Below, in pieces: positions 11,280 through 23,744 of a stretch of DNA of 64,000 nucleotides. The notes under the pieces are model-generated. The model did no database searches. It saw only the letters and a program-made list of their open reading frames with translations, and was not told the origin of the DNA. The stretch is from Argentina anserina. Its lineage: Eukaryota; Streptophyta; Magnoliopsida; Rosales; Rosaceae. Location: the NCBI RefSeq assembly GCF_933775445.1, contig NC_065872.1:18972001-19036000 (forward strand), read 5' to 3'. The position numbers and the translations under genes are program-made. Position 1 is the stretch's first letter; every line of letters begins with the position of its first letter.

Positions 11280-13420
11280 TAGTTTATGGTGTTGGCTGAT
11301 GTGTCGACACGTTGGTCACGTGTCATTACACCATTCACTACTAAAACTAATGTTACTTATGCTAGTTACAAACCCACTTGGTCTCACGGAAAATGACTAA
11401 AGTACTAGTCTTGATATTGGTCAATAGTAATGCGCACCAATCTTTCCGTTTAGGATAATGTAATTTTTTCATACACAACTTATTATTCACTAGTTCTTGG
11501 CTATCACATTAATCATTGTCACAAGAATTATAATCCATAACATCGAATGATCGAAATACTTGAGCTCGCCAGGATTGACACGGATCTACAATCCTTGAGC
11601 TCAACTAGATTAACCTACATGCCAAATTGCGACGCCACATCGCATAATGGTGCAGCCGATTAATATAAGTGTTCTTATTGGAGACGAGTATCCAGATAGT
11701 CTGCTATATTGCAACCTTGACAAGTGAACTCTTTTTCCTTTAGATATGCAGAATATCACTTTGATGAGACAGTCTTCCTGTCGTTAGGGGGAGATAAGAA
11801 CAAAAAATGTTCAAGTGAATTGTCGTGGTTTGTCTGTATTGTGTCTCATCTTGATCCCTAAAATTGCACAAAGTGATGAGATCACAAATATTAGCTGCAA
11901 ACATGCTCGCAAGGTTCAATGTTCTAAGAAGAGGACATGACGCCACCCGAAAGGAATTGAGCATTTCGTTGCCGCCATAGATGGCGGCATGTTGACATCA
12001 TAAAGTGGCACAAATGGTGTCATAGGCCGTGGCTCTCTAAGGAAGAGGTGGATACCACCTTGTGTTCAATATATATTCGATTAAAAGAAGAAAGTGAGCT
12101 TGGAAAAATTAGATTCATTGATCCATAATCTCAAATCCACCTCATGAGAATTCCTGGATTTTGGTTATCACTGGCGGACGCCTCAGATGTTAGAACAAAT
12201 CCTTGCAAATACAGAGATCTCTACAAATACAAACCACATGAGGATGTAGGATATTGAGTCTTGATATCGAACCATACTTTGTTGAGAAATACCAACGTAG
12301 TAATTTTGACCTAATGGAAAGAAGCAATTCAGCATGAACTAAAATTCACTAACAAAGAGATAGGTATTTGGGCAGCTGAAGCCGACACCGCAAGTGTAAA
12401 CCCTATCATATATCTTTGGTAGGATGCGTATGAGAATTAAGAGTATAGACTCACCTTATGGTGCAAGGTCTCTCACTAACGTACTGGAATCGACTACGAC
12501 GAGATATTTATTTGTAATGGACCACAATGAGATATTCTCATAATGGATGTCATTGCACTCCACTACTTTATCAGTTTAGTAGTTTTTCGAAAAAAACTGA
12601 TAAATGCAGCTTATGAATGTTGTAACAAGATATCTATATGTGGGATCGAAATTAAGAGATATACATGAAAGTCATAGAACATACTATATCCACCCAAAAA
12701 ATGGTACTAGACCACGTTACGCTACAAAAGGAATTGAAACTTGCACGAAGTAAATACTTGATTTTGAATAGGGATCAGATGAATTACATCATTGCGTATT
12801 CAATATAGATTTGCACTGTCTTTTGATGAACTAAAAAGATGTCGCCATTGCAAATCCTAAGTCGAGAATGAAAAAGATCTTTCGAAAGACATATAACCAA
12901 TCGGCTTCAAGCACTCTAAAGGTTAAAAGTGAGGCTTCTATAACTCCTATGATCAATCAAAGTCTTTAAAGATAGATCTGTCTTTGTCTAAATAGAAAAT
13001 GACGAGTAAGTGTTGGGAAGTGAGATTCCCTATACAAGTGCAAAGATGCATCATTGTAATTAACACAAAATGCAAGACTTGACCTCTCATTCGTTGTATA
13101 GCTTTGCGCCCACACAACAACAATACCTAAAAGTTTAGGCTTATTTAGTTCCTATACAGAAAAGAGAAAATGACATGGTAAGGATGAACATTATCTACGT
13201 TGTCACCAGATGTGCTTAAAGTAAATATGCATAAGTTATCAAAGCTCCCACGATTAATGTAAAGATCATGAGGAGGTGCAAACATCAGAGGCAGTCTAGC
13301 ACATATATTTCAATCTCAAATGTAATAAGTGCGTTGTGCTCTTTTCTCCTTCGACTAAGGTTTTATTTTGTCCCATTGGGTTTTGTTACTTGGTGATGGG
13401 ACGCACAAGCGTCACACAAT
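11280..13420 (+). mobile_element. Degenerate Copia retrotransposon remnant
   Basis: Between about 12290 and 12680 the plus strand keeps frameshifted pieces of a Copia reverse transcriptase. These include a piece like EAIQHELK..TNK, then RTGIDYDEIF (family RPGIDYEETYSP), VMDVIALHYFISLVV, and VTRYLY (family VVTAYLYG). Around 13330-13390, a CCTTCGACTAAGG..TTTTGTCCCATTGGGTTTT segment resembles sequence commonly found between pol and the 3' LTR in plant Copia elements. Stops and frameshifts are frequent and no open frame survives. The ends are approximate. Confidence 0.5.
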
Positions 13421-13434
13421 TAACCTTGTAAAAT

Positions 13435-15110
13435 GTCATCATTAGTATAGAATAAGCAGGGATCGTTCAGTCTGGGAAATTGAAGGGAACTCTAAACTTT
13501 TAGTGTTAACAAATAATGAGGGATTTGAGTTTGATTATTAACTACTAAAATAAAACCTAAATTACTATTTACATGATCGACTTCTCTTTACCAAACTAAA
13601 CCAAATTGACCAATGCACCACATAATTACAAGTTTGGTTTTATCATGCATTCTAATTCATCTGATTACATATTTTAGATACTAATACAATTAGAGCCTTA
13701 AGGGAACATATAATCTTACAAGATTTTCTATTGACGTTTAGGTTGATTTAGGGCCTCACCTAAATTGCATGCAATCAAGTTTAACAACACTTAGGATAGA
13801 AATCAAATAAGATTACATTTAAGCACTAGATCTTTATTGGAGACATGCTTCACAGTGACGTCATTCACCATGGGGTACATGTAAATTTCCAGAATTTTCC
13901 ACTTTAATTAACACAAGCCGAACCTACTTAGGGCATGATTCGATTTGTGTCAATATGGATGATGAAGATAGCGCTGAAATACAATCTTAGGGACTGCATT
14001 TAAGAACTAAATTCGTATGCACATATCTGAAAAGAGCAAGTAAAAGAAGAGTAGATCACAACAATAGAAATACAAACTTCAATACTTATAAAAACATAGA
14101 TTCGGCATAGTCTCAAAAACATATCAAATACAATTTGAAAATTCTAAAACAAATACAAAACCAATACTTTCACATAAACAACAACTTACAAGCTTCATAG
14201 ACAAAGAATTATAGATTAACACAAATAAACGAAGCCATAGAGATGAGTTGCGAGAATCACACATTGTAGGAACCTTAGAGGTACGGCTGCAATAGGTGAA
14301 ACTCAGTGGAGATGATGATGGTTTTGGGGTGGATGGCTTGGCTGATTTGTGAGGGAAGTTTATGGTGGTGTTTTGGTAGAGTTTTAGCTCTTGAATGCTA
14401 AGGAGAAGTGATGATTTTTCTTTGTGAATGATGTGCTATTTATAGAAGAGTTTTGCCTCCTTGAATATTATGGCTTGGATTTTCTCCTCAATTTCTTTCA
14501 CTTATTTTTGTCATTGGTGGGTGCAATCTCTTTTGATAAATTCCTTTTTTCCCTCCTTTTTAGGTGTCTTTTTATTTCTCTCTTGCATTATCTCTTTTTA
14601 TTTACTTAATCCTTCCATTATCTTTTTTTTTTCTCTTTTTCTTTCACTTATTTTTCTCATTGGTGGGTGCAATCTCCTTTGATAGATTCTTTCTTTTTCT
14701 CCTTTTTAGGTGTCTCCTTCTTTCTCTCTTGCATTATCTCTTTTTATTTACTTAATCCCTCATTTATCTCTTCCTTTTTCTTTCTCTCTTTTTCTTTCAC
14801 TTATTTTTGTCATTGGTGAGTGCAATTTCTTTTGATCAGTTCCTTCTTCTCCTTTTTAGGTGTCTCATTCTTTCTTTATTTTCCTCATTTGCTTGACTTT
14901 TCCTCTATTTTTCCTTCATTGTAGTTACACAATCTCATCTATTAAAATCTGAAAATAATAAAAGACAAGAATAGAGACAAGATAATTTATATATAAAGAC
15001 CAAATAAGTTACTAGAATAGGAAAGTAAGATTAGGAAAGTTACGGAATAAGCGTTTCAGTTCAAGTAAGACTTTCCTAAATAATACGTTTCCTAGTCTAA
15101 AAAGGACTCC
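13435..15110 (-). mobile_element. Putative LTR-element remnant read on the minus strand
   Basis: Non-coding repeat-like sequence. It carries a minus-strand TATA box (CTATAAATAGC, 14445-14435) and long pyrimidine tracts on the plus strand. A similarly built segment lies at 59046-60600. It is probably an old LTR or a non-autonomous retroelement. The family is not identified and the borders are not defined. Confidence 0.3.
14490..14890. repeat. Three-copy tandem repeat, pyrimidine-rich, about 146-163 bp
   Basis: The sequence TTTCACTTATTTTTGTCATT and the following GGTGGGTGCAATCTC recur at about 14496, 14642 and 14805. Each copy is followed by CTCCTTTTTAGGTGTCT, and the first two by a TCTCTCTTGCATTATCTC stretch. 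Spacing is 146 then 163 bp. Confidence 0.8.
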
Positions 15111-15429
15111 TAATGCAAATAGGATTCTCAAATCATCACAAATGTTATAGAAATACCGATTAATGAAGACTCTACAACAACATGACTAATCCATCCAGAT
15201 ATGACATGGTCATTATCCCCAACAACCCTACCATCTCCACAATAGTAGATTTCTGAGCTCCCTATTGCAACTGATATGGTTGTTCCTTTCACCTGGTACT
15301 ACAACTAATGAGTGCTCCCATGAGCTACAGCCCACTGAGTGCTTTGAAGTGTCACTTTCTTGTTCGATAACAGTCCATGCAGATGATAGAAATACAGAGA
15401 TACTAACTCACACATGCTCAATCTTTAAC

Positions 15430-15605
15430 AGGAAAAAACCACCAGTATGCTATATCAAAATCAACTTTGACGCAGCTTGGATTGGTGAATATAACCTTGC
15501 TGGGCTTGGAGTGGTTGTGCGAAATCATCATGGTTCTCTTATTGATGGAGCTTCTGATAGCTGCGGTGCGAATTTGGCGGTTGAAGTAGAAACACGCGCT
15601 ATTTA
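15430..15605 (+). pseudogene. RNase H-like (RVT_3) fragment of a LINE or captured gene
   Basis: The plus strand encodes KPPVCYIKINFDAAWIGEYN, then AGLGVVVRNHHGSLIDGAS, AVEVETRA and a stop. This matches the start of the plant non-LTR-type RNase H domain (pattern W..P..G..K.N.DGA......AG.G.V.R...G....A). The first catalytic Asp (NFDAA) and Glu (AVEVE) are present, but the domain stops at about 60 residues. It is therefore a truncated relic, probably from a LINE or an RNase H-like host family. Confidence 0.6.
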
Positions 15606-15799
15606 ATTATTAAAGTCATTATTGTCATATGTACATGATTAAACAGTGCAACATTTAATGATGATATTTCTATTAACTAGCATTGTGGATAATATTTATA
15701 GTTTATTGTTGGTGTTGCATGATGATAATAGTTTATTGCATATGTAAAAAATAATAATAAAACATCAGTGCAAGGTTTGTCTACATTTGATATATGTAA
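15606..15799. other. AT-rich spacer
   Basis: Nothing recognisable. The left end of the Helitron is placed somewhere near its right side. Confidence 0.4.
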
Positions 15800-16083
15800 T
15801 CGATATTTACTATATATTATGCACGCTATAGGCGGTACTGTTCTTAAGGACTTTGTCCTTTTCTTGGCCAGCTGTCGTTATTCCCATGGACCATGTATTT
15901 TTTTGGTTAAAAAGCAATTCATTAAAAAGCTACTTAGCCTAGAGAGCAGAACAAAGAACTTGATGAACTACAACCCGACAACCAGAACAAAGTCTCTGCT
16001 TTCTCCTCATATTCTCCTTTTCTCCTTATAACCCAAATCTTCCGGCAAACTTTGCGGTCACGAGACCTGCGTCGCTTTGGTGA

Positions 16084-16551
16084 GTTCCCCTCAGATCAAT
16101 TTCATGTTTCAATCCCCGTATTCAGGTTTTTTTCACTTCCTAACTGCTTTGATTACATCAATTTTGTTGTTTGATTGGTTCCAACAATTTTAGGGTTTTC
16201 GTTTTTCTTCCTATTTTCGGTCATATATCGGCTCATCAATTGACTTGATATTTCAGCCGGGCTTTGTTTGCTTTCAATTTTTTTTCATATAATCAGGTTT
16301 CAAAGTCAATTGTTCCCCTTAGATCAATTTCAGGTTTCAATCATGTTTTAATCCCCGTATTCAGGTTTTTTTCCCTTCCTAACTACTTTGATTACATCAA
16401 TTTTGTTGTTTGATTGGTTCCATCAATTTTTGGGTTTTTCATTTTTCTTCCTGTTTTCGGTCATATATTGGCTCATCAATTGACCTGATATTTCAGCTGG
16501 GCTTTGTTTGCCTTCAATTTTTTTCATATAATCAAGTTTCAAAGTCAATTG
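16084..16551 (+). repeat. Tandem duplication of about 230-240 bp in the Helitron leader
   Basis: Unit 1 (16084-16311) and unit 2 (16312-16551) share almost all their sequence, both starting GTTCCCCT.AGATCAATTTCA and ending CAAAGTCAATTG. The duplication lies just upstream of a short ATG-started frame and within the presumed 5' untranslated region of the RepHel gene. Confidence 0.85.
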
Positions 16552-16553
16552 GA

Positions 16554-16769
16554 ATGGCTTACAGTACAATACCCCACGATCCAAATGCTAATATTGATGA
16601 ATATTATCAATATAATTTGAATAACCTATTAAAACAAATGTATTTTACATATGATCAATTAGGTGATATTTTTTCATCCTTGAGTGAACATGATGTTTTA
16701 GATATTAAGAATAGGATCGCTAGCGGTAAATACAATTTCCCCACTATTGAAATATGTATGCATGTATAG
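16554..16769 (+). CDS. Short Helitron leader ORF (71 codons)
   Basis: An ATG directly after the duplicated leader opens a frame starting MAYSTIPHDPNANIDEYYQY and continuing NLNNLLKQMYFTYDQLGDIF. It is acidic and Tyr/Asn-rich, with no known domain. A possible donor (AATATGTATG) lies near its end, so it could be a first coding exon of an alternative RepHel transcript. It could also be an upstream ORF. My RepHel model starts downstream at 17459 because that chain of exons stays in frame without it. Confidence 0.4.
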   Translation: MAYSTIPHDPNANIDEYYQYNLNNLLKQMYFTYDQLGDIFSSLSEHDVLDIKNRIASGKYNFPTIEICMHV

Positions 16770-17368
16770 TGAAACTTTAAAATGCACACAGCATACAGTG
16801 CCTAAAACACTTGAATCTGTGTTCCAAACGGTATACAATCTCATAAATTTATGTCTTAGATTCTCTGTTATTTTCTATCTGTCTTCATTGTTCATCCATT
16901 TTGCTATTTTTTATCGTCAGCACACTAATATATATATTTTTACACATGCAGGGGGGGTATAACAGAATCTTTTGTTGTGGTGGCATAGAAATTGGAACTT
17001 TCATTTGGAAAAAACGGAACCAACCTCATTGTAATTTTTGGGTACTGCTCTCTTACTGTCTTTTTCATTATAGCATGGCAGCATCATATTTGTTTATTAA
17101 GATCATAATGTGCTTATTCTATATTTACATGGTTTCTGTGTATTATATAACAGGGTTATAGGTTCAGCATACTGTATATAGGACATCTATAACACCAAAC
17201 TATTATGGAGTTGTTTAATTTGAGTCTACACAATTACTCAAATGATGCAAACAACTCAATATTTTCAACTTTGATTTAGAGAGTGTCTATGTGTTCATAG
17301 GCTGTCTGTGCAGGTTGTATTTTTCAGGGTTAGTTAGGGTTGTAGAACAATTGCCAAATAACAATGAA

Positions 17369-17386
17369 TATATATATATATATATA
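17369..17386. repeat. (TA)n microsatellite
   Basis: A short TA dinucleotide run in the presumed leader intron of the Helitron gene. Confidence 0.8.
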
Positions 17387-17458
17387 AATATATCGGTTTA
17401 TTATTTAGTTATTTTGTTAAGCTTTTTGATTGTTTGATAATGCGTTTTTATAGCAAGT

Positions 17459-18454
17459 ATGACACCTGGAAGGAAGTCGGAAAGGATGAAATTTTTTGAA
17501 CAAAATGTTTTTGCGAGTGTGGCTGCTGACCCAATAGAAATTGAAGGGATGTCGGTGGCAGCTGCAGGTGATATGAGAAATGAAAATGCAACTCTGTCAG
17601 GTATTTATATTTTGTTGTTCATGCTATGTGAATTTTCATTAATGACAATCTTATAATGAAAAATATAATTTACTAGTTCTTTTGCTTAGATCAAAAACTT
17701 TGTCTCATCTAACATAATGAACTATTCATACAACATTGGCTCACTTACACTAGCCTTTTAGAAACTATTCTTTACGCTTTCATACAACATCTCTACTCTT
17801 ATACAAACTCAATTGATCTAAAATAGTTTAAATTTGTTTATCTAATTTGGTTTTAAAGTTTCACAATATCAAATTGGTAAATAGCTGTATCTAATATTTG
17901 TTCACTGACTTTTATGCAATACAGATGTGATACCTACAAGAAGTACTAGAAAAAGGAAGTCAATTTGTACTTTAGATGAAGGGAAAAGAAATTATATTCA
18001 TACAAGGAATGCTACTGATAAAGAAGCCAGTGCTAATCAAATTTCAGAACTTCATCAAAATTCAATAGGTATGATAGTTTTGTTGTAAACACAATTAGTT
18101 TTGATTCTGATGGCTAATTAGAGTTGAAAGTCTTAATTTGTTTGCAGATTATAATTCTTTCATATAAAATGTGGTGATCATGTACTTTAATTTGTGTTAG
18201 CCTATGACAAATCTTTTTAGTCAACAGATTTAAACCAAATGTGTTGCTTTTATTTTTTACTAAACTTATAATGTCTTGATTTGTTTACTAATTATAATTC
18301 TTCCATATAAAATGTGATAATCGGGTGCTTTCATTTGTGTTGGCCTGTGACAATTTTTTTTATTAAAACAGATGTGTTGCTTTTATTTTTACTAAACTTA
18401 TAAACATACAAAGAGAAATCAGTGCTTATATAGTGTCTTAATGTTTCCAGACCA

Positions 18455-18485
<31 letters not shown>

Positions 18486-21400
18486 TTGCTCTGGATAAAT
18501 TGCTCTCCCAGTCATTTGCCATTTATCAGTCTTTTATTGTAGTAGAATTATATATTTTTGTTGTTCATGAACTCATATTTGATATCTAAGACAATGACAA
18601 TAAAGATAAACGGTTAATGTCAGTTTGTAATTTGTTGTGATGGCAATTTTCAGTCTTACTATTTATGTTGCAGCGAGTGATGAAACTGTAGGTGTAACTT
18701 CAAGGGGACAGGCATGGTACCAGAAAAATAGACGAGGTTATATCTCTGATATATTAGGAGTCTTTTAACATGAATGTGTTGTTTGTATTGACTAATTTTG
18801 TTTTTCTTTTGTTACAGATGTTGTTATTGAATACAATGATGATGGTGATGATGGATATGAATGTATACATTGTGCTGCTAATTTTTGGTTGGGAGAAGCA
18901 AACAAACGACAATCAAAAAGAGCACCTGTTGTTTATCCAGAATGTTGTAAAAAAGGACGGGTTAAAGTCCAACAATTGAAGCCAACTCCTGTATTACTTG
19001 AACAATATTTGAATCCTAAGAATGGTCGAGAAAGTATAAGATTCCGGGAAAATATTCGAATTTACAATTCAATGTTTGCTTATACTTCTATGGGTGCAAA
19101 AATTGATTACAAGATAAATGATGGATCTGCACCATATGTTTTCAAGATCTCTGGACAAATTCATCACTTAATGGGATCTATGTTACCACTAGATGGCAAT
19201 TCTCCAAAATACGCCCAATTATATATTTACGACACAAAAAATGAAGTTTCAAATCGTGTAAATGCCGTTGACCCTTCACACACTTCCAAAGTTGACCTAA
19301 ATATTGTTAATGCATTGATCCAAATGTTTAACCAAATAAGTGAATTGACTAAAACCTATCGTGCTATTAGAGACAGGTTTCAAACTGATTCTTTGCCTTC
19401 ACTTAACATGACAATGCTTGCTCCTGAATCATCTAATAACAAACAATATGAACGCCCTGTAAATGATGAAATAGGGGGCTTAGTTGTTGGCGATATCGGC
19501 GAATTTAATTCAAACAAAGATATAGTTGTTCAATCTACAGATCGACGTTTGCGTCGGATTTCAAAAATACATCCAAAATATATGTCATTACAATATCCGT
19601 TATTGTTTCCATACGGTGAAAACGGATTTCATATTAATTTATTCTTACAACCAGTAGTCGGTAAAGAAAATGAAGAACCAAACAAAATGTCAATGCGCAG
19701 TTTCATTGCATATCATCTTCATGATAGAAATGGAGCTATGAATACATTAAGTAAAGGTGGAAGATTATTCCAGCAATACTTAGTTGATGCTTATGCTACC
19801 GTCGATGAAAATCGTTTAGACTATATTAGACAAAATTCAGATAAGTTTCGGACTGCTAAATGTGATGAAATTTATGTTGGTGTCTCATCTGGAATAGAAC
19901 ATAGTAGCGATATTGGACGAACTATTCTTCCAAGTTCTCATACTGGTTCTCCAAGAGATATGATGAATAATTACCATGACGCTATGGCTATTTGCCGTCA
20001 ATATGGAAATCCTGATTTGTTTATTACATTTACTTGCAATCCTAAATGGATTGAAATATTGAGATACTTCGAGAGGCATCCTGGATATAAACAAGAAGAT
20101 AGACCTGATGTAGTTTCACGAATTTTTCAAGTCAAATTAAAAGACATGATTGATTATATTAAGTCTGGAAAACCTTTTGGTCAAACTAGAGCCCATGTGT
20201 ATACAATTGAATTTCAAAAAAGAGGACTACCTCATGCTCATATTTTATTTTGGTTAACAAAAAATTATAAATGTTATACTTCAAATGATATTGACTCTAT
20301 TATATCAGCCGAATTACCAGATAAAAATATTAATCCAATTCTTTTTAACATTGTTAGTCAATTTATGATTCACGGACCATGTGAGCCTATAAATTTAAAA
20401 GCTCCATGCATACGTAACAGAAAATGTACTAAATCTTTTCCTAAACCATACAGTGATTACACTGTATTTGAAGGAATTAATGCTCCTGTATATAAACGTC
20501 GAAATGATCCTACAAATTTTACAACAAAAAATGGTCTAGAAATTGGAAATCAGTTTGTTGTTCCTTATAATGCTGAACTTTTATTAAGATACAATGCTCA
20601 TATCAATATCGAGCTATGTTCACAATCTATGATGATTAAATACTTATTTAAATATATAAGTAAAGGTCCAGATAGAGCTCGAATTATGATATATGGAGAA
20701 AGACATGATGAAATTCAAAATTACCTAAATTGTAGATATTTAACACCACATGAATCTATTTGGAGACTATTTAAATTTTCAATTCATTCAAGATATCCTG
20801 CAGTTCAATATTTAACAGTTCATTTACCTTCAGAACAAAATATTATTTTTAAAGAGACAGAAACAATAAATACACTAATAAATTATAGATCGATTTTGCG
20901 TACTACATTAACTGCTTGGTTTCTAGCAAATGAACAATATAAACATGCTAAAGAATTAACTTATCCTGAATTTCCTACTAAGTTCGTATGGAAACCCAAT
21001 GATCAAATGTGGGAACCTAGACAACGCTATGAAACTATTGGTAAAATGGCTTATGTTAGTCCTACTCGAGGTGAAACATATTATCTAAGAATGTTACTAA
21101 ATAGTCAAAAAGGTTGTTGTAGTTACCAGGATATAAGAACAGTGAATAATATTATATATCCATCATTTCAGGAAGCATGTCAAGCATTAGGCTTATTAGG
21201 TGATGATAAAGAGTGGATTGATGCATTAGTAACTTCTTCTGTTGTTGCGACCGGACCACAAATGAGACAATTATTTGTTACAATTCTTTTATTCTGTGAA
21301 GTGGCAAATTCTCGAAGATTACTCGACATATTTTGGCCTAATATGTGTGAAGACATTTTATATAAAACTCGAACAGAGATGAGGAACCCAACTTTAATTA

Positions 21401-23064
21401 TACCAGAGTCAATTTTGAAAAATAAAATGTTATTTGAATTACAAAAATCATTTAATTTATTATCATCTTCATTAATAAAATTTAAATTGCCTATGCCAAA
21501 TATAAATGACGTTTCCGATTTTGATAATAAATTACTAAGAGAAGAACTTAACTATGACCTTAATTTACAAAAAAAACAACACTCAATTTACGTCACTCAA
21601 CTAAATGATCAACAAAAAAAAGTTTATGATTATATAATAACAGCAGTTGAACAAAAAAAACCAGTAACTGTTTTTGTTCATGGCAGTGGTGGCACTGGAA
21701 AAACATTTTTATGGCACACTATAATTTCTAAATTGAGATCTGAGGGAAAAATTGTATTAGCTGTTGCATCTTCTGGAATCGCTTCATTATTACTTCCGAG
21801 TGGACGAACTGCACATTCAAGATTTAAAATTCCGATTGAAATAGAAAAACTAACAAATTGTTTTATAAATAAAGGAACTCATCTTGCTGACCTTATTAAA
21901 AAAACAGACTTAATAATTTGGGATGAAGCACCAATGTGTGATAAACGTTGTTTTGAATCATTAGATGAATGTTTACGTGATATTTTAAAAGATCCTACGA
22001 CACCAAATACCAATATGCCATTTGGCGGAAAACCAATCTTATTAGGAGGAGATTTTAGACAGATATTACCAATTGTTTCTGGGAAAGGTAAAGAAGATAT
22101 TATCCAAGCATCAATAAATCATTCAAAATTATGGAAGATATTTAAAGTATTTAATTTAACTGAAAACATGAGATTAATGAAGAGAGGATTAACTGAAACA
22201 CAGAAACATGAAATTAATGCATTTGCCAATTGGATATTACAAATCGGCAATGGTCAACTTGAATCACATTTTAACACGTGCGATGATGATACATCATGGA
22301 TAGAAATTCCTAAAGAATTAATAGTTCAATGCAATTCAAATACAATAGAAGCAATATTTTCAGTAACGTATCCAAATTTTAGCGTAAATTATAGCAATCC
22401 AGACTATTTAAGAGAACGTGCTATTGTAACCCCACGAAATACAACTGTAAATGAAATAAATAATTATGCAGTTGATTTACTACCAGGTGATAAAAAAATT
22501 TATTTAAGTTGTGATTCAATTTCTCATGACAAAGGCAGTAATGAAAACATTGATCTTTTATATCCAATGGAATTTTTAAACCAATTAGAGTTTAGTGGAT
22601 TACCAACTCATGAATTAATTTTAAAAATTGGTATGCCGATAATGTTGTTGAGAAATTTAGATCAAATTTGCGGATTATGCAATGGCACTAGATTAATAAT
22701 AACTAAATTATTTGACAGATTAATTGAAGCCGATATTTTGACAGGAAATAATATTGGTCATAAAGTTTTCATACCAAGAATTATTTCATTTAAAAATGAA
22801 GATAAATGGCCATTTAAATTTAAACGGCGACAATTTCCAGTTAAACCATGTTATGCGATGACTATTAACAAAAGTCAAGGTCAGTCACTTAATCAAGTTG
22901 GCGTGTATCTTTCTGAACCCGTTTTTACTCACGGACAACTTTACGTTGCTGCATCTAGAGTTACATCAAAACATTGCTTAAAATTTTTGATACGTAATGA
23001 TGAAGAAGTACCAAATAAATACACTAAAAATATTGTGTTTAAGGATGTATTAACCAATTTATAA
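17459..23064 (+). CDS. Helitron Rep/helicase transposase (RepHel), apparently intact
   Basis: Rolling-circle transposase combining a HUH endonuclease with a Pif1-family 5'-3' DNA helicase. My splice model joins 17459-17600, 17925-18068, 18674-18736 and 18818-23064. All borders are GT-AG, phases match, and the total is exactly 1532 codons including TAA. A cysteine cluster (YECIHCAANFW...YPECCKKGR) precedes the Rep domain. The HUH motif is GLPHAHILFW (His 589 and 591), and the paired tyrosines lie in KYLFKYISKG (725 and 729). Helicase motifs are VHGSGGTGKT (Walker A, Lys 1078), IIWDEAP (Walker B, 1152-1153), LGGDFRQILP, TINKSQGQSL and YVAASRV. The large last exon is free of stops and frameshifts over 4.2 kb. 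Length and motif order match plant Helitron proteins. Upstream exon boundaries are inferred. Confidence 0.9.
18132..18405 (+). repeat. Tandem duplication inside a RepHel intron
   Basis: Two adjacent copies of about 135 bp share TTATAATTCTT.CATATAAAATGTG, TTTGTGTT.GCCT.TGACAA and TGTGTTGCTTTTATTTTT. They lie between the second and third coding exons. Confidence 0.7.
18455..18477. repeat. (AT)n microsatellite
   Basis: An AT dinucleotide run inside the same RepHel intron. Confidence 0.85.
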
Positions 23065-23260
23065 ATAATAACGAATGTCAAAAGTCAGAAATCAGAATGA
23101 TAATTTCTAAATTTATTTTATCATGTAATTTAGAAAGGTCAGTTACCAAAACGAAAGCAAAATTCATCTTTACCTCTATTATAATCAGTTTGTCGATTTT
23201 CTCTACCTACCTAATTTTCATTGGAAACCAAAACTTCCCTCTTATCTCGATTCAATCCAA

Positions 23261-23545
23261 AAATATCTCTGACAATACTTCAATTCTTATCACAAAAGTA
23301 TCTTTTTTATAAAAAAAATCAAATTTTTACTGTGAGTGCTGCTAAATATCTCTGACAATACTTCCATTCTTATCCAAAAGTATATTTCTTATAAAAAAAT
23401 AAAGTTTTACGGTGAGTGCTGCTAAATATCTCTGACAATACTTCCATTCTTATCACAAAAGTATCTTTTTTATAAAAAAATCAAGTTTTACCGTCAGTGT
23501 GGGCTAAATATCTCTTACAATACTTCCATTCTTATCATAAAACAC
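23261..23545. repeat. Minisatellite, four copies of about 80-83 bp
   Basis: The sequence AAATATCTCTGACAATACTT recurs at about 23261, 23344, 23424 and, with one change, 23506. Each of the first three copies continues through a run like ATAAAAAAAT..AGTTTTAC and GTGAGTGCTGCT; the fourth is cut short. It lies just after the RepHel stop codon. Confidence 0.85.
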
Positions 23546-23657
23546 CAATTATTATTATAAAATAAGATCAAGTTTCACAGCGTGCTACAAACAAAAAATG
23601 GCATTGACCTGTAATTCTTTAGGCACCCTAATCATCATTATGAAGTTTAAATAAAAA

Positions 23658-23744
23658 TATAAAGGGTTAACTGTTACTGCAACACAAAACTTCGTCTTCA
23701 ATTCTCATTACTGCGTTTTGGCACCCACATAAAGAAGAACTGGG
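23658..23744 (+). promoter_or_regulatory. Possible promoter and leader exon of the RPA-like gene
   Basis: TATAAAG at 23658-23664 is followed by a pyrimidine-rich stretch and a strong donor (CTGG|GTAAGC, 23744/23745). The RPA-like coding sequence starts after an acceptor at 26234. If the two are joined, the leader intron would be about 2.5 kb and would contain the antisense kinase fragment. This is inference from signals alone. Confidence 0.3.

Noticed and set aside
11740..11964. 74-codon minus-strand frame
   Set aside because: Inside a decayed Copia region with no domain match and no conserved context.
15993..16080. Alternative Helitron 5' ends such as TCTCTGCTTTC at 15993
   Set aside because: The preceding base is G rather than A, which does not fit A|TC insertion; kept 15800 as a weak candidate instead.
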